NCBI GenBank assembly: GCA_018267275.1 | Contig: JAFDYV010000007.1 | Coordinates: forward strand, 186,001-250,000 | DNA: 64,000 nucleotides | Direction: 5' to 3' | DNA from: Bacteroidota bacterium | Lineage (GTDB): Bacteria; Bacteroidota; Bacteroidia; Cytophagales; Cyclobacteriaceae | Part shown: piece after piece, positions 43,394 through 52,135 of the stretch | How the letters are laid out: each line of letters begins with the position of its first letter | Position numbering within the stretch: the first letter of the stretch is position 1 | Made by a program: the position numbers and the translations under genes | Notes under the pieces: model-generated | The model's input: the letters and a program-made list of their open reading frames with translations, nothing else | Databases searched by the model: none | What the model was told of the DNA's origin: nothing

Positions 43394-43549
43394 ATGAAAA
43401 CTAAATTGGCAGTAGTAGCAGTTCTCGTAACGCTAGTAATGGTGTCTTTTGCGTTTACGGTATCAAAAAAGGAAGTTAAGGCAAGCACTGAGTCAACTAC
43501 TTCAAAATCAGAACCGGTTGGTGGTTTTGTATCTGAAGGTAGCTTTTGA
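43394..43549 (+). CDS. 51-residue exported peptide 4
   Basis: MKTKLAVVAVLVTLVMVSFAFTV is a signal sequence; no Cys follows it, so it is not lipidated. The rest (SKKEVKAST...PVGGFVSEGSF) is a divergent relative of peptides 1-3, sharing KEVK and an ending in Gly-x-Phe / Gly-Ser-Phe. It follows peptide 3 by 32 bases and is probably in the same transcript. Confidence 0.72.
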   Translation: MKTKLAVVAVLVTLVMVSFAFTVSKKEVKASTESTTSKSEPVGGFVSEGSF

Positions 43550-43869
43550 CGTTTTTTTTCGCTGTTAGGCCTTTAGCGTTCGATTCCAGGTTGGATGCGC
43601 TTTTCATAGCGGGAGCCTCACATCGAGAAATCTGTCAAAGCCGGTGTTTCTATTCATGAGTGAGTAATGATGCCGGCACGGAGTTTCGGGTTGTTTTGTT
43701 GAAACTTCCGATATGATTGTATCTTAATAGCCCACGTGCCGAGGTGACGTTGGGCTTTTGCTATTTATTTTTTCCCCAAAATTGTTAAAAATTAGGTTTG
43801 GATATTACATGCCTTTTCGGGCATTTTATACCCTTTTCAAGACTTTTGCCAGAATAAAATTCTACGCTT
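43550..43869. other. 320-base gene-free stretch between peptide array and bioB
   Basis: No ORF or tRNA is supported. It contains a hairpin (GGAGTTTC...GAAACTTCC, about 43680-43709) and the terminator at 43729-43758, so about 180 bases could be a structured 3' untranslated region of the peptide transcript. The 110 bases after the terminator (AT-rich) show nothing recognisable. Confidence 0.5.
43729..43758 (+). terminator. intrinsic terminator of the peptide array
   Basis: AGCCCACGT pairs with ACGTTGGGCT (one bulged T) around a 9-base loop, followed by TTTT. It would end the transcript carrying peptide genes 1-4, about 180 bases beyond the last stop. Confidence 0.7.
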
Positions 43870-44853
43870 TTAGGCTGTAACAATTGCTGCTTTTTCGAGG
43901 CCCTTGTACGCTTGTCTGGGCTTCAAATTCAGTATCTGAAACATCTGCTGGTCTTGTACCACGGCAGGGTTGGGTGTAGTCAATAACTTATCACCTGCAA
44001 ATATGCTGTTGGCACCAGCCAAAAAACAAAGCGCCTGTTCTTCCAACGTCATCCGCACGCGCCCGGCTGACAACCGCACCATGGCTTTGGGCATGATGAT
44101 ACGCGCAGTGGCAATCATGCGCACCATTTCCCACACGCTCACCTTCTCTTGGTCTTCCAAAGGTGTGCCTTCCACAGGCACCAGTGCATTTACAGGCACC
44201 GATTCGGGATGCTCTGGCAACGTTGCCAGCGTGTGTAGCATGCCAATGCGGTCGTTCTCGCCTTCGCCCATGCCAATGATTCCTCCTGAACAAACAGAGA
44301 TCTTCGCTCCCCGCACATTTTCTAAAGTTTCAAGTCTGTCTCTATAGGTGCGTGTGGTAATCACGTCTCCGTAAAACTCCTCGCTGGTATCGAGGTTGTG
44401 ATTGTAAGCATACAAGCCGGCTTCTTTCAATTTATTGGCTTGCTCTGATGTCAGCATTCCCAGTGTGCAGCAAACTTCCATGCCCATGTTGCTCACGCCT
44501 TTCACCATTTCCAGTACCTTGTCAAAATCGCGGTTGTCGCGCACTTCGCGCCAAGCAGCGCCCATACAAAACCGTGTGCTTCCGGCTTCTTTTGCTTCCA
44601 GGGCCTTTCCAATTACTTCCTGTACCTCCATTAGCTTGTGCACTTTCACATCGGTATGGTAGCGTGCTGCCTGCGGGCAGTAAGCACAATCTTCCGGACA
44701 GCCGCCTGTCTTCACCGATAGTAACGTGCATACTTGTACTTCTTGTGCATCGTTGTGCTGGCGGTGCACCGTGGCAGCGCGGTAGATTAAATCAAGAATA
44801 GGTGTATTGTAGATTTCAGAAATCTCTGCGCGTGTCCAGTTGGTTCTGATCAT
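43870..44853 (-). CDS. bioB: biotin synthase
   Basis: 327 residues, radical SAM enzyme that inserts sulfur into dethiobiotin. The [4Fe-4S] motif [24 protein letters not shown] (Cys of the auxiliary cluster), [13 protein letters not shown], and the [2Fe-2S] Arg/Cys region [22 protein letters not shown] are present. Biotin is the cofactor of the acyl-CoA carboxylase encoded at 1798. No other bio gene is in the window. Confidence 0.98.
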   Translation of the reverse strand: MIRTNWTRAEISEIYNTPILDLIYRAATVHRQHNDAQEVQVCTLLSVKTGGCPEDCAYCPQAARYHTDVKVHKLMEVQEVIGKALEAKEAGSTRFCMGAAWREVRDNRDFDKVLEMVKGVSNMGMEVCCTLGMLTSEQANKLKEAGLYAYNHNLDTSEEFYGDVITTRTYRDRLETLENVRGAKISVCSGGIIGMGEGENDRIGMLHTLATLPEHPESVPVNALVPVEGTPLEDQEKVSVWEMVRMIATARIIMPKAMVRLSAGRVRMTLEEQALCFLAGANSIFAGDKLLTTPNPAVVQDQQMFQILNLKPRQAYKGLEKAAIVTA

Positions 44854-44995
44854 ATACTTAGGTTTTGGTCAACAGTTATAGGTAAAGGCTAATACTTGGT
44901 AGGAATTACAGGTTGGCCGGTAGCGATCTTTGACAAGAATCTAGTATTCAGCATCCCTTATCTGCTAAGTATAACTCCTAGGTTCTGGCTTCTTC

Positions 44996-46771
44996 TTAAT
45001 GAATTTTTAACTCAAACGGCATTCGCGCTTGCGCACCTTGGTATGTTTTCAGCTTTTTCACTTGCTCTACCATTTTGTAATTTTCGCCCAACTCGTCTTG
45101 AAGTACTTTTATTTTTGCGTTTTCCTCCAAGTCGCTCAACCATTGTTCGAAGAAGGTTTTTTGTTTTGGATAGAAACGTACTTTGTAGTTGTCGGCAACG
45201 CCTGCCTTTTCTGCTGCAATCTTCACGGCATCGTCAAATCCACCAAGTTCATCCACCAGTCCACGTTCTTTGCCCTGCGTACCGGTCCATACCCTGCCAG
45301 AGGCTACTTTTCTTAGGTCTTCAACATTCATCTTGCGTCCCTCGGCTGCCTTGCTGGTAAAGGTTTCGTAAATGGCGTCAGTACGTTTTTGCCAAATGCG
45401 TTTTTCTTGTTCAGTTAACGGTCGCGTCACCGTTATCAATTCACCAACGTCACCCGTTTTCACCTCATCAAACGTAATGCCTATTTTATTGCCCAAGAAG
45501 CTACTCATATCAAACAGCACGCTGAACACACCGATGGAGCCTGTGATTGTATTTGGTTCTGCAACAATTGTGTTGGCACCCATCGCCAGGTAATATCCAC
45601 CAGATGCGGCATAGTCACCCATGGATGCGATCACAGGTTTTTCTTTCGCGGCCAGTGTAACTTCGCGCCACATTACGTCTGATGCCAAGGCGCTGCCACC
45701 CGGTGAGTTGATGCGCAACACAATAGCCTTTACCTTCTTGCTGTTGCGTGCTTTGCGAATTTCCTTGGCAAAAGTAGTCGAACCGATGGTGCCCGGGTCA
45801 GCTTTCCCCGGCATAATGTCACCTTCGGCTACAATTACGGCAATTTCATTTTCCGAGGTTTTGGTGTTCGTTACTGTTTTTTTGTACTTGTTGTACTTCA
45901 CAAAATCAATATCGCTTTCGTTCGTTACCCCAAGTTTATTTTCCAACTCCGCAAGCACTTGATCGTAATACAGCAACGAATCAACAAGTTTGAGCTTTTT
46001 TGCTTCCTGCAAGTTGGTAGCCATCATCTTATCCGAAATCTCTTTGAGTTTACTTTCTTCGATGTTACGACTTACTGCGATTTCTTTGATCATTTCATTG
46101 TTGATGCGCTCGATCAATTCATTTAACTGCAACCGATTTGCATCACTCATTTTATCGAGCATAAAAGGTTCAACGGCACTTTTAAAGTCGCCTACGCGGA
46201 ATATTTCTGGCTTAATCTCAAGTTTATCAAATAGTTTTTTGAAGAAAGAAACTTCTACGGCAAGGCCGTTGAACTCCAAGTCACCTTCGGGATTTAGGTA
46301 CACCTTGTCGGCAGCGGATGCAATATAGTAGGCAGACTCTGTCATCACTTCGCTGTAAGCAATTACCCATTTGCCAGATTTCCGGAATTCTAATAACGAC
46401 TCACGAATTTCTTTTGCTGTTGCAAAACCGCTCATGAAAACTGAAATATCTAAGTAAACCCCGGCTATTTTTGAGTCTGCTGCGGCAGATTTGATTACTT
46501 GTTTAAACTGGAGTAAGCTGATGGTAGCATCGCCCGCCCCTGGCAGCGGCAGACCTTCGAACGGGTTTTCGATCTCCGCTTCTGTTATGGGTACGTCTAG
46601 CTTCAAATGCAGCACCGAGTTATCGTTAATGGCTACTTTGTTGTTGTTTCCCCCATCTGAGATCGCAGTGCCAATTAAGCCCGCGAGTAAAAAGAAAAGC
46701 AAGAAGAAAGCAACGATAAACGCGACCAAAGAGCCTAAACAAGAGGCAAGAAACGATTTAAAGAAATTCAT
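44996..46771 (-). CDS. sppA: signal peptide peptidase SppA, 67-kDa type
   Basis: 591 residues from ATG 46771 (MNFFKSFLASCLGSL). N-terminal membrane anchor (about 10-35) and two tandem ClpP-like S49 domains. The C-terminal domain has the Ser nucleophile in MGDYAASGGYYLAMGA; the Lys general base should lie in the N-terminal domain, at about residue 180-200 as in E. coli (SAYYIASAADKVYLNPEG region). Degrades signal peptides left in the inner membrane. Confidence 0.95.
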   Translation of the reverse strand: MNFFKSFLASCLGSLVAFIVAFFLLFFLLAGLIGTAISDGGNNNKVAINDNSVLHLKLDVPITEAEIENPFEGLPLPGAGDATISLLQFKQVIKSAAADSKIAGVYLDISVFMSGFATAKEIRESLLEFRKSGKWVIAYSEVMTESAYYIASAADKVYLNPEGDLEFNGLAVEVSFFKKLFDKLEIKPEIFRVGDFKSAVEPFMLDKMSDANRLQLNELIERINNEMIKEIAVSRNIEESKLKEISDKMMATNLQEAKKLKLVDSLLYYDQVLAELENKLGVTNESDIDFVKYNKYKKTVTNTKTSENEIAVIVAEGDIMPGKADPGTIGSTTFAKEIRKARNSKKVKAIVLRINSPGGSALASDVMWREVTLAAKEKPVIASMGDYAASGGYYLAMGANTIVAEPNTITGSIGVFSVLFDMSSFLGNKIGITFDEVKTGDVGELITVTRPLTEQEKRIWQKRTDAIYETFTSKAAEGRKMNVEDLRKVASGRVWTGTQGKERGLVDELGGFDDAVKIAAEKAGVADNYKVRFYPKQKTFFEQWLSDLEENAKIKVLQDELGENYKMVEQVKKLKTYQGAQARMPFELKIH

Positions 46772-46789
46772 AGTAGGAATTTGAAACGA

Positions 46790-46797
46790 CAAAAATA
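46790..46797 (-). promoter_or_regulatory. -7 element TATTTTTG of sppA
   Basis: Read on the minus strand, TATTTTTG matches TAnnTTTG and lies 18 bases before the sppA ATG, supporting the start at 46771. An upstream TTTG is only 2 bases away and not the -33 box. Confidence 0.45.
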
Positions 46798-46846
46798 CTC
46801 AAACGATTTTAGATTCAGCCATTTAGGCTTAACTTGTAACGAGAAA

Positions 46847-47332
46847 ATGGAATCGAATGTTTTTCTTTTGCTGGGTGCGAACTTGGGCGATCGCGCTGAG
46901 CAGTTGCGAATTGCTGCTGCAGAGATTGACGACAGAGTGGGGAAAGTGTTGCAAAAGAGTTCGATGTACCAAACCGCTGCCTGGGGAAAACAATCTCAGC
47001 CAGACTTTTACAATCAAGTGTTGCGCGTGCAAACTCCACTTACTGCCGAAAGGGTTTTAGAGGAAGTATTGTTAATAGAGCAGAAATTGGGACGGGCGCG
47101 AAATGAAAAGTGGGGAGCGCGCACCATTGACATTGATATTCTCTATTTCGGACGCATAGTAGTTAATCTTCCTCAACTAACTATTCCTCACCCCGCTATT
47201 TCCGACAGGAGATTTACCTTAGTGCCGCTGGTAGAAATTTCACCTTCATTTGTGCATCCGGTTTTGCTACAAACAAATGAGGTACTTCTTCAAGAATGCA
47301 GTGATCCCCTGAAAGTGGAACGACTTTCCTAA
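46847..47332 (+). CDS. folK: 6-hydroxymethyl-7,8-dihydropterin pyrophosphokinase
   Basis: 161 residues from ATG 46847 (MESNVFLLLGANLGDR), the family-standard start; the frame extends upstream to 46781 without HPPK similarity. Folate synthesis enzyme that pyrophosphorylates the pterin. YQTAAWGKQSQPDFYNQVL and WGARTIDIDILYFG (Mg-binding DID) are diagnostic. Divergent from sppA, convergent with fabD. Confidence 0.96.
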   Translation: MESNVFLLLGANLGDRAEQLRIAAAEIDDRVGKVLQKSSMYQTAAWGKQSQPDFYNQVLRVQTPLTAERVLEEVLLIEQKLGRARNEKWGARTIDIDILYFGRIVVNLPQLTIPHPAISDRRFTLVPLVEISPSFVHPVLLQTNEVLLQECSDPLKVERLS

Positions 47333-47341
47333 CTGAAGAAA

Positions 47342-48217
47342 CTAAAGGCTGCCTGCTTCCACTTGCGGTGCAATTTTCTTCACTAGTCCTTGAAGCACTT
47401 TACCCGGCCCGCATTCAATGAAAGAATTAGCTCCATCCTTTACCATGTTTTGCACAGACTGCGTCCAGCGCACGGGCGCGGTCAGTTGGCTAATCAAATT
47501 CTTTTTGATAGTTGTGGTATCCGTAGATGGGAGGCCATTCACGTTTTGGTATACTGGGCAGGTGGGTGTGTGAAAGACAGTTGACTCGATGGCGGCAGCG
47601 AGTTCTTCGCGAGCTGGCTCCATCAATGGTGAGTGAAATGCTCCGCCCACCTGCAACTGCATGGCGCGCTTGGCACCTGCTGCTTTCAATTTTTCACATG
47701 CAATTTCTATTCCCTTCAACGAGCCGGATATTACCAATTGTCCGGGGCAATTGTAGTTGGCGGCTACAACTATTTCCTCTTTAATGGATGCGCAAACTTC
47801 TTCCACCACTTTGTCATCGAGGCCTAAAATGGCGGCCATGGTTGAAGGATTGATTTCGCAAGCCCGCTGCATGGCCAACGCCCGTTTCGAAACCAAACGC
47901 AGTGCATCTTCGAAAGACAAAGTTTTATTTACTACTAAGGAAGAAAACTCACCGAGCGAATGCCCGGCCACCATGCTGGGTTGCTGCACATCTTGCGACA
48001 GTGCTATAGCAACTGAATGGATGAACACGGCTGGCTGTGTCACCTTTGTTTGTTTGAGTTCGTCAGCGGTGCCGCTAAACATGATTTGGGTGATATTGAA
48101 ACCCAGAACATCGTTTGCGGAATCAAACAGTTGCTTCGACTTTGGATTGTTGTCGTAAATATCTTTGCCCATGCCAGTAAATTGGGCGCCTTGGCCGGGG
48201 AATACGAATGCTTTCAT
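47342..48217 (-). CDS. fabD: malonyl-CoA:ACP transacylase
   Basis: 291 residues. VFPGQGAQFTGMG, GHSLGEFSSLV (Ser nucleophile) and the His in VGGAFHSPLM complete the catalytic pair. It loads malonyl groups on acyl carrier protein for fatty acid synthesis. Monocistronic, facing folK with 9 bases between stops. Confidence 0.97.
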   Translation of the reverse strand: MKAFVFPGQGAQFTGMGKDIYDNNPKSKQLFDSANDVLGFNITQIMFSGTADELKQTKVTQPAVFIHSVAIALSQDVQQPSMVAGHSLGEFSSLVVNKTLSFEDALRLVSKRALAMQRACEINPSTMAAILGLDDKVVEEVCASIKEEIVVAANYNCPGQLVISGSLKGIEIACEKLKAAGAKRAMQLQVGGAFHSPLMEPAREELAAAIESTVFHTPTCPVYQNVNGLPSTDTTTIKKNLISQLTAPVRWTQSVQNMVKDGANSFIECGPGKVLQGLVKKIAPQVEAGSL

Positions 48218-48221
48218 GATG

Positions 48222-48229
48222 CAAATTTA
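48222..48229 (-). promoter_or_regulatory. -7 element TAAATTTG of fabD
   Basis: TAAATTTG on the minus strand lies 4 bases before the fabD ATG, implying a leaderless or nearly leaderless transcript if it is used. The -33 box is unclear. Confidence 0.35.
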
Positions 48230-48304
48230 AGATTTAAGAACTCAAATTCATGATTTTTGACAAGCGTAATTGCATGCTGGTTGACGCTTAAAACCTTTCA
48301 ACAA

Positions 48305-48718
48305 TCACGCTATAAATCTGGACTTTAATTGTGGCGTGGGGATCATGCATTCATCCTTTTTTCCGAACCATTTGTAACGGTGCCGGGCTATCCAATCATA
48401 CACCAAGTCGCGCAAGGGAGCAGGTATCACCACAAATGCAAATAGCAAGGGCCAAGGTGCGGCAAGCCTCAAGGCGATTTCTAAAACGGCTCGACTCCTC
48501 TTATACACCCTTCCGTTTTTATACAGCACAATACTGTTTAATTCCTTGGCAGTAGAATCAAGGTTATTTAAATGTTGCTGTGCATAAGCCGATTGCAGCG
48601 GGGCAAAATTGAATTTTGCTTTTTTATCCCTTTTGATGACGAACAGCACTGATTGATTACACAAGTTGCAGACACCGTCAAAAAATATTATTGGTTTTAT
48701 CGGATGATTTGTACCCAT
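48305..48718 (-). CDS. DCC (DUF393) thiol-disulfide oxidoreductase-like protein
   Basis: 137 residues. FFDGVCNLCN near the N-terminus is the D-x-x-C-x-x-C motif that names the DCC family, and the Y/F-rich C-terminus with WIARHRYKWFG follows. Its start overlaps the last 22 bases of the large T9SS protein gene in another frame. Physiological substrate unknown. Confidence 0.9.
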   Translation of the reverse strand: MGTNHPIKPIIFFDGVCNLCNQSVLFVIKRDKKAKFNFAPLQSAYAQQHLNNLDSTAKELNSIVLYKNGRVYKRSRAVLEIALRLAAPWPLLFAFVVIPAPLRDLVYDWIARHRYKWFGKKDECMIPTPQLKSRFIA

Positions 48719-51588
48719 CCCTTAATCGATTTGTTTGCTTTGGAAGGATCTACTACGTTGAATGTCACTTGTGCTTCGTAATAATAGGTACCTGCCGGTA
48801 ATTCAGCTTTGTTGTTATCACGGCCGTCCCAATCTATATAAATTGTCTTTTCACCTCCTGATTCATATGTGTAAACCACGCCACCCCAGCGGTTGTAAAC
48901 GGTGAATATCACTTTCTGTACAAAACGCGCGCAGCGTCTTTGCAGGTCAGATACTTGGTCATTCGTCAGGTTTCCGCAGTCGGTTTTGTTTCCTTCTGTA
49001 ATGATCCGTAAACTGTAGGCGCTAAACACATCGTTACACTTGTCGCCATTGGGTGTAAAAACATTTGGCAGTTCGTAGTAAGGGCAATTGTCAAAGCAAA
49101 CTTCTTCACTCTGATCGCTTTCATTGCCCGCCCTATCTACAGCCGTTATTTTGTAGCAACCCGCGAAAGAAGATAAATCTTTGTGTTCAAAAACAGTATC
49201 GGTAACTGTTACCGGCAGTTTTACAAACTCGCCACCTTTTCTCGAAGAGAAATAAATATTATAACTCTTGATGTCCAACTTACAATTTGGATCAAAAGGG
49301 CGCTTCCATCGAATAACGTTGGAAAATGAGTTTGATTGACCACATGGTGTGTTTTCCGGTTTACTGCAATCAGTACCTTTTAGGTCTGTAGCAAATTGCG
49401 GTTTGCAAGGCGGAACTTTGTCGTCAGGCACGGCACAGGTAATTTGCGAGAAGTTGTTTTGTGGCGCCTTGATCTTCGGGTTTCCGTACGATCCGCGGGT
49501 CATCACCTTGTAACAATACTCTTGTCCGTTCTGAAGTTTTACATTGTTATACTGCCCTTCATCTAAATATGAAAAACCCTTTTGATTTACATTAACGCTG
49601 TCAATTAGCACCATTTGATTTTCGGTGGCATTCGCTGGTCCGCGGTAAATTCTGTGCCAAGGATACTGGGCAGTGTTGTTTGACCAAGGCACTACTGCAG
49701 CCCAAGTCAGTTTAATTCTTTCAAATTCTGGCTTGGCATCTAAACGCACCAGCGAAGCGCTTTCGGAAAGGGCCAGCTCTGCATCGTTGTTGGCAAATGC
49801 TTTTACCGTGTAGTTGTAAATCACATCGCGTGTTGCAATGTTGTTATCAACAAGGGTTGAATCTCTAAACTTGCCGGGTGGCGAAATATCTACCGTGCGT
49901 ATGGTGCCTGAAAAACCTTCGGCCCGGAAAATCTTAAAATAGAAGGGCTTAGGGAAGTTGACAGCATTAGCATCAAAAGGCGAGCGCCAACGTACCGTAA
50001 TTTGGCCATCATTCAAAGGTTGATTGTTTGTACTTGCTGTTGATGTTTTATCAACTGTAACATGGGTGACCACAGCCTTGTCAACTTGGAATGGTGGAAT
50101 GCAGATCTCTTGCGACACAATGCTTTGACCGCCCTGTGGCAACGGAAATACCGCTACTAAGCGGTAACAGTATTGCGCCCCGGCTGCGAGCCCTGTGTTG
50201 GTATATTGAGTGGCATTGGCCGGAAGTGTTGCGATTTTAGTAAAGCCTAAAAAATTCGGAATGCCGGTAACACAATTAGGTGGCGTGTAGGGGAACGATC
50301 CTACCCTGCGATACACTTCGATGGAACTGGCATTTTGACACGCGTAGCTGTTCCATTGCAAATTGGCAGATCGGGTAGGCACATTTACGGTAGCCGATTG
50401 CCATACAGGTGGAGGCCCGATGACTTTTATATTCCAGGTTTTGAACTGCACTAAAGAAGGGCCGCGGCCAGATCGATCGCTTATCTTGAAAACCACCTGG
50501 TAAGGCTGGTCTTTCACGTGCAAGCAGTTGGTGGCCCAGCGAAACTTCAGCACTGCATCTTGAGTGGAACTGGTCGGTTGTTCAAAAGCTTGATTAGGTT
50601 TAGTCAAATCTGGGCTGTAGAAAACAGCTGGAGATGGGTTGACAATAAATACTTGCGAAAATGCCTCGATAGTGACCGGGTCAAAATCCGGGTCGGTTCC
50701 AAATATGCTTTCGTCCAAAATCGTTCCCGCCACGATGCAAGTATCTTTCGGCACTTTTAGTTCGGGGCGTTTATTCAGGCAGTCTTCAATCACAATTTGC
50801 ATATCGCGCGTTACCGAGGCCAATTGCACAAACGTACCGGCAATTTTGCGCCATGATATAATTCTAAACGCGATGTTGTATTCTCCTTGTGCCCCCGGTG
50901 CGTCCCAAAGGATCGTGCCCGTGCGGGAGTTAATGGTAAACGTGGGCGGTCCGTTTTGTTTTTCATTGGCGCGACTGTAATCAATGCCTGTGTATAAGTC
51001 AGGATGGTCAGGATACCGATAAGCTCCTACAGGAATGTTTTTGTCCTGTTTCGGCACCACAAATTCATATGAGAGCGAGTCGCCATCAATGTCGTAAGCG
51101 CCAGGGTTGTGATACCAAGCTGCCCCGCTGCAGCCTTTGTCGATGGGTGGTACTAACAAACGCGGAGAGTTATCACAAACAAATCGGTCTACCACTATTG
51201 CCGTTTCGAGGTAAAACTGTGTGTTTACCGAATTTGACATATTCAAAATCCCAGCGTTTCGGTTGCGTTCTTTGTAACTGATGACATAATAACCGGCTCC
51301 TGCATACGTGTGGGTAGTGGTGTATACAACCCGGCCAATGCCCGGAGCAAAAGGAGTATTATCAATTGTGGGGGTGCGGGTAGGGGTGCTACCATCGCCA
51401 AAATCTAAAATTCCGTCACTAAACTTTACTGGTGATCCGGTATTTGTGTAGGCAGTGATTGTGATGGTGAAGGTTAACCCGCTACAGTTATCGCGCGTTA
51501 CCGTTATTTCTCCTGCCCGCAAATGAGTCCCGTGAGCGTAAAATCCAACCGCCAACCCCAACAAAACCAGAATCAACCTTCTCACCAT
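48697..51588 (-). CDS. large T9SS-exported protein with CHU_C C-terminal domain
   Basis: 963 residues. Signal peptide to about residue 20, then PKD/cadherin-like beta-sandwich segments, followed by several fibronectin type III modules (about 390-830), and a C-terminal gliding-motility-associated domain (about 845-963: LPNVFTPNGDKCNDVF, VYNRWGGVVY, DGRDNNKAELPAGTYYYE). That ending directs type IX secretion or anchoring to the cell surface. It could serve as an adhesin. The C-terminal domain belongs to the type B CTD group. Confidence 0.92.
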   Translation of the reverse strand: MVRRLILVLLGLAVGFYAHGTHLRAGEITVTRDNCSGLTFTITITAYTNTGSPVKFSDGILDFGDGSTPTRTPTIDNTPFAPGIGRVVYTTTHTYAGAGYYVISYKERNRNAGILNMSNSVNTQFYLETAIVVDRFVCDNSPRLLVPPIDKGCSGAAWYHNPGAYDIDGDSLSYEFVVPKQDKNIPVGAYRYPDHPDLYTGIDYSRANEKQNGPPTFTINSRTGTILWDAPGAQGEYNIAFRIISWRKIAGTFVQLASVTRDMQIVIEDCLNKRPELKVPKDTCIVAGTILDESIFGTDPDFDPVTIEAFSQVFIVNPSPAVFYSPDLTKPNQAFEQPTSSTQDAVLKFRWATNCLHVKDQPYQVVFKISDRSGRGPSLVQFKTWNIKVIGPPPVWQSATVNVPTRSANLQWNSYACQNASSIEVYRRVGSFPYTPPNCVTGIPNFLGFTKIATLPANATQYTNTGLAAGAQYCYRLVAVFPLPQGGQSIVSQEICIPPFQVDKAVVTHVTVDKTSTASTNNQPLNDGQITVRWRSPFDANAVNFPKPFYFKIFRAEGFSGTIRTVDISPPGKFRDSTLVDNNIATRDVIYNYTVKAFANNDAELALSESASLVRLDAKPEFERIKLTWAAVVPWSNNTAQYPWHRIYRGPANATENQMVLIDSVNVNQKGFSYLDEGQYNNVKLQNGQEYCYKVMTRGSYGNPKIKAPQNNFSQITCAVPDDKVPPCKPQFATDLKGTDCSKPENTPCGQSNSFSNVIRWKRPFDPNCKLDIKSYNIYFSSRKGGEFVKLPVTVTDTVFEHKDLSSFAGCYKITAVDRAGNESDQSEEVCFDNCPYYELPNVFTPNGDKCNDVFSAYSLRIITEGNKTDCGNLTNDQVSDLQRRCARFVQKVIFTVYNRWGGVVYTYESGGEKTIYIDWDGRDNNKAELPAGTYYYEAQVTFNVVDPSKANKSIKGWVQIIR

Positions 51589-51843
51589 TGTCCTGTTTAT
51601 TAATTCACGTAAAAATACAACAATAAAAGACGTTATTTAGTTACTAATCGTCAAGTGATAAACCTCCGCTACTGACAAAAACGAATATTTTGGCTTATTA
51701 TTTCCACTCATAACGTTAAAAATCCGAGATCTAACACAGCAATCTGCACCTTCCGCCAAACAGTTAGATCAAAGCGGGAGCCGACAAATGAGTAATATTG
51801 TAAGGGTCGGTTAATTTTGTATCAACAAACATAGTGTATTTTC

Positions 51844-52083
51844 ATGCGCGTAGTAGGCGAAATTCCCCATCCCGAAATCAAGATCACGTTGTTTCATTGG
51901 AACAACCGATACCTGATAAAGTTAGAAGCAGGGCCGTTTGAGCAAACGTTTAAACTGCAAGAGTTTGATGTCTCTTCGGAGGATGACTTAAAACAAATTG
52001 TAAGCGAAACTTTCTTAAAACAAGCCATCGAACGTTTCAACGATATGTCGGCAAGTCTCCAGCAGGCCACGCAGTTTTTATAG
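51844..52083 (+). CDS. small hypothetical protein
   Basis: 79 residues, no signal peptide. IPHPEIKITLFHWNNRYLIKLEAGPFEQTFKL suggests a small beta-rich domain followed by an amphipathic helix. No family is recognised. It precedes the acyltransferase gene by 52 bases; a strong promoter between them makes them separate units. The 255 bases upstream of it show nothing recognisable. Confidence 0.7.
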   Translation: MRVVGEIPHPEIKITLFHWNNRYLIKLEAGPFEQTFKLQEFDVSSEDDLKQIVSETFLKQAIERFNDMSASLQQATQFL

Positions 52084-52084
52084 C

Positions 52085-52115
52085 TTTGAATATCTCTACC
52101 TGCGCGTTAACTTTG
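52085..52115 (+). promoter_or_regulatory. promoter TTTG-N19-TAACTTTG of the acyltransferase-gpsA pair
   Basis: TTTG (52085-52088) and TAACTTTG (52108-52115) are separated by 19 bases, the same spacing as in the tRNA-Glu promoter. It lies 20 bases before the ATG at 52136. Confidence 0.75.
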
Positions 52116-52135
52116 ACGCCCCGTATGGCTTTAAC

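Noticed and set aside
43570-43620. Possible tRNA suggested by GTTCGATTCC near 43579
   Set aside because: The T-loop-like motif has no matching T-stem, and no acceptor or anticodon stem can be formed around it.
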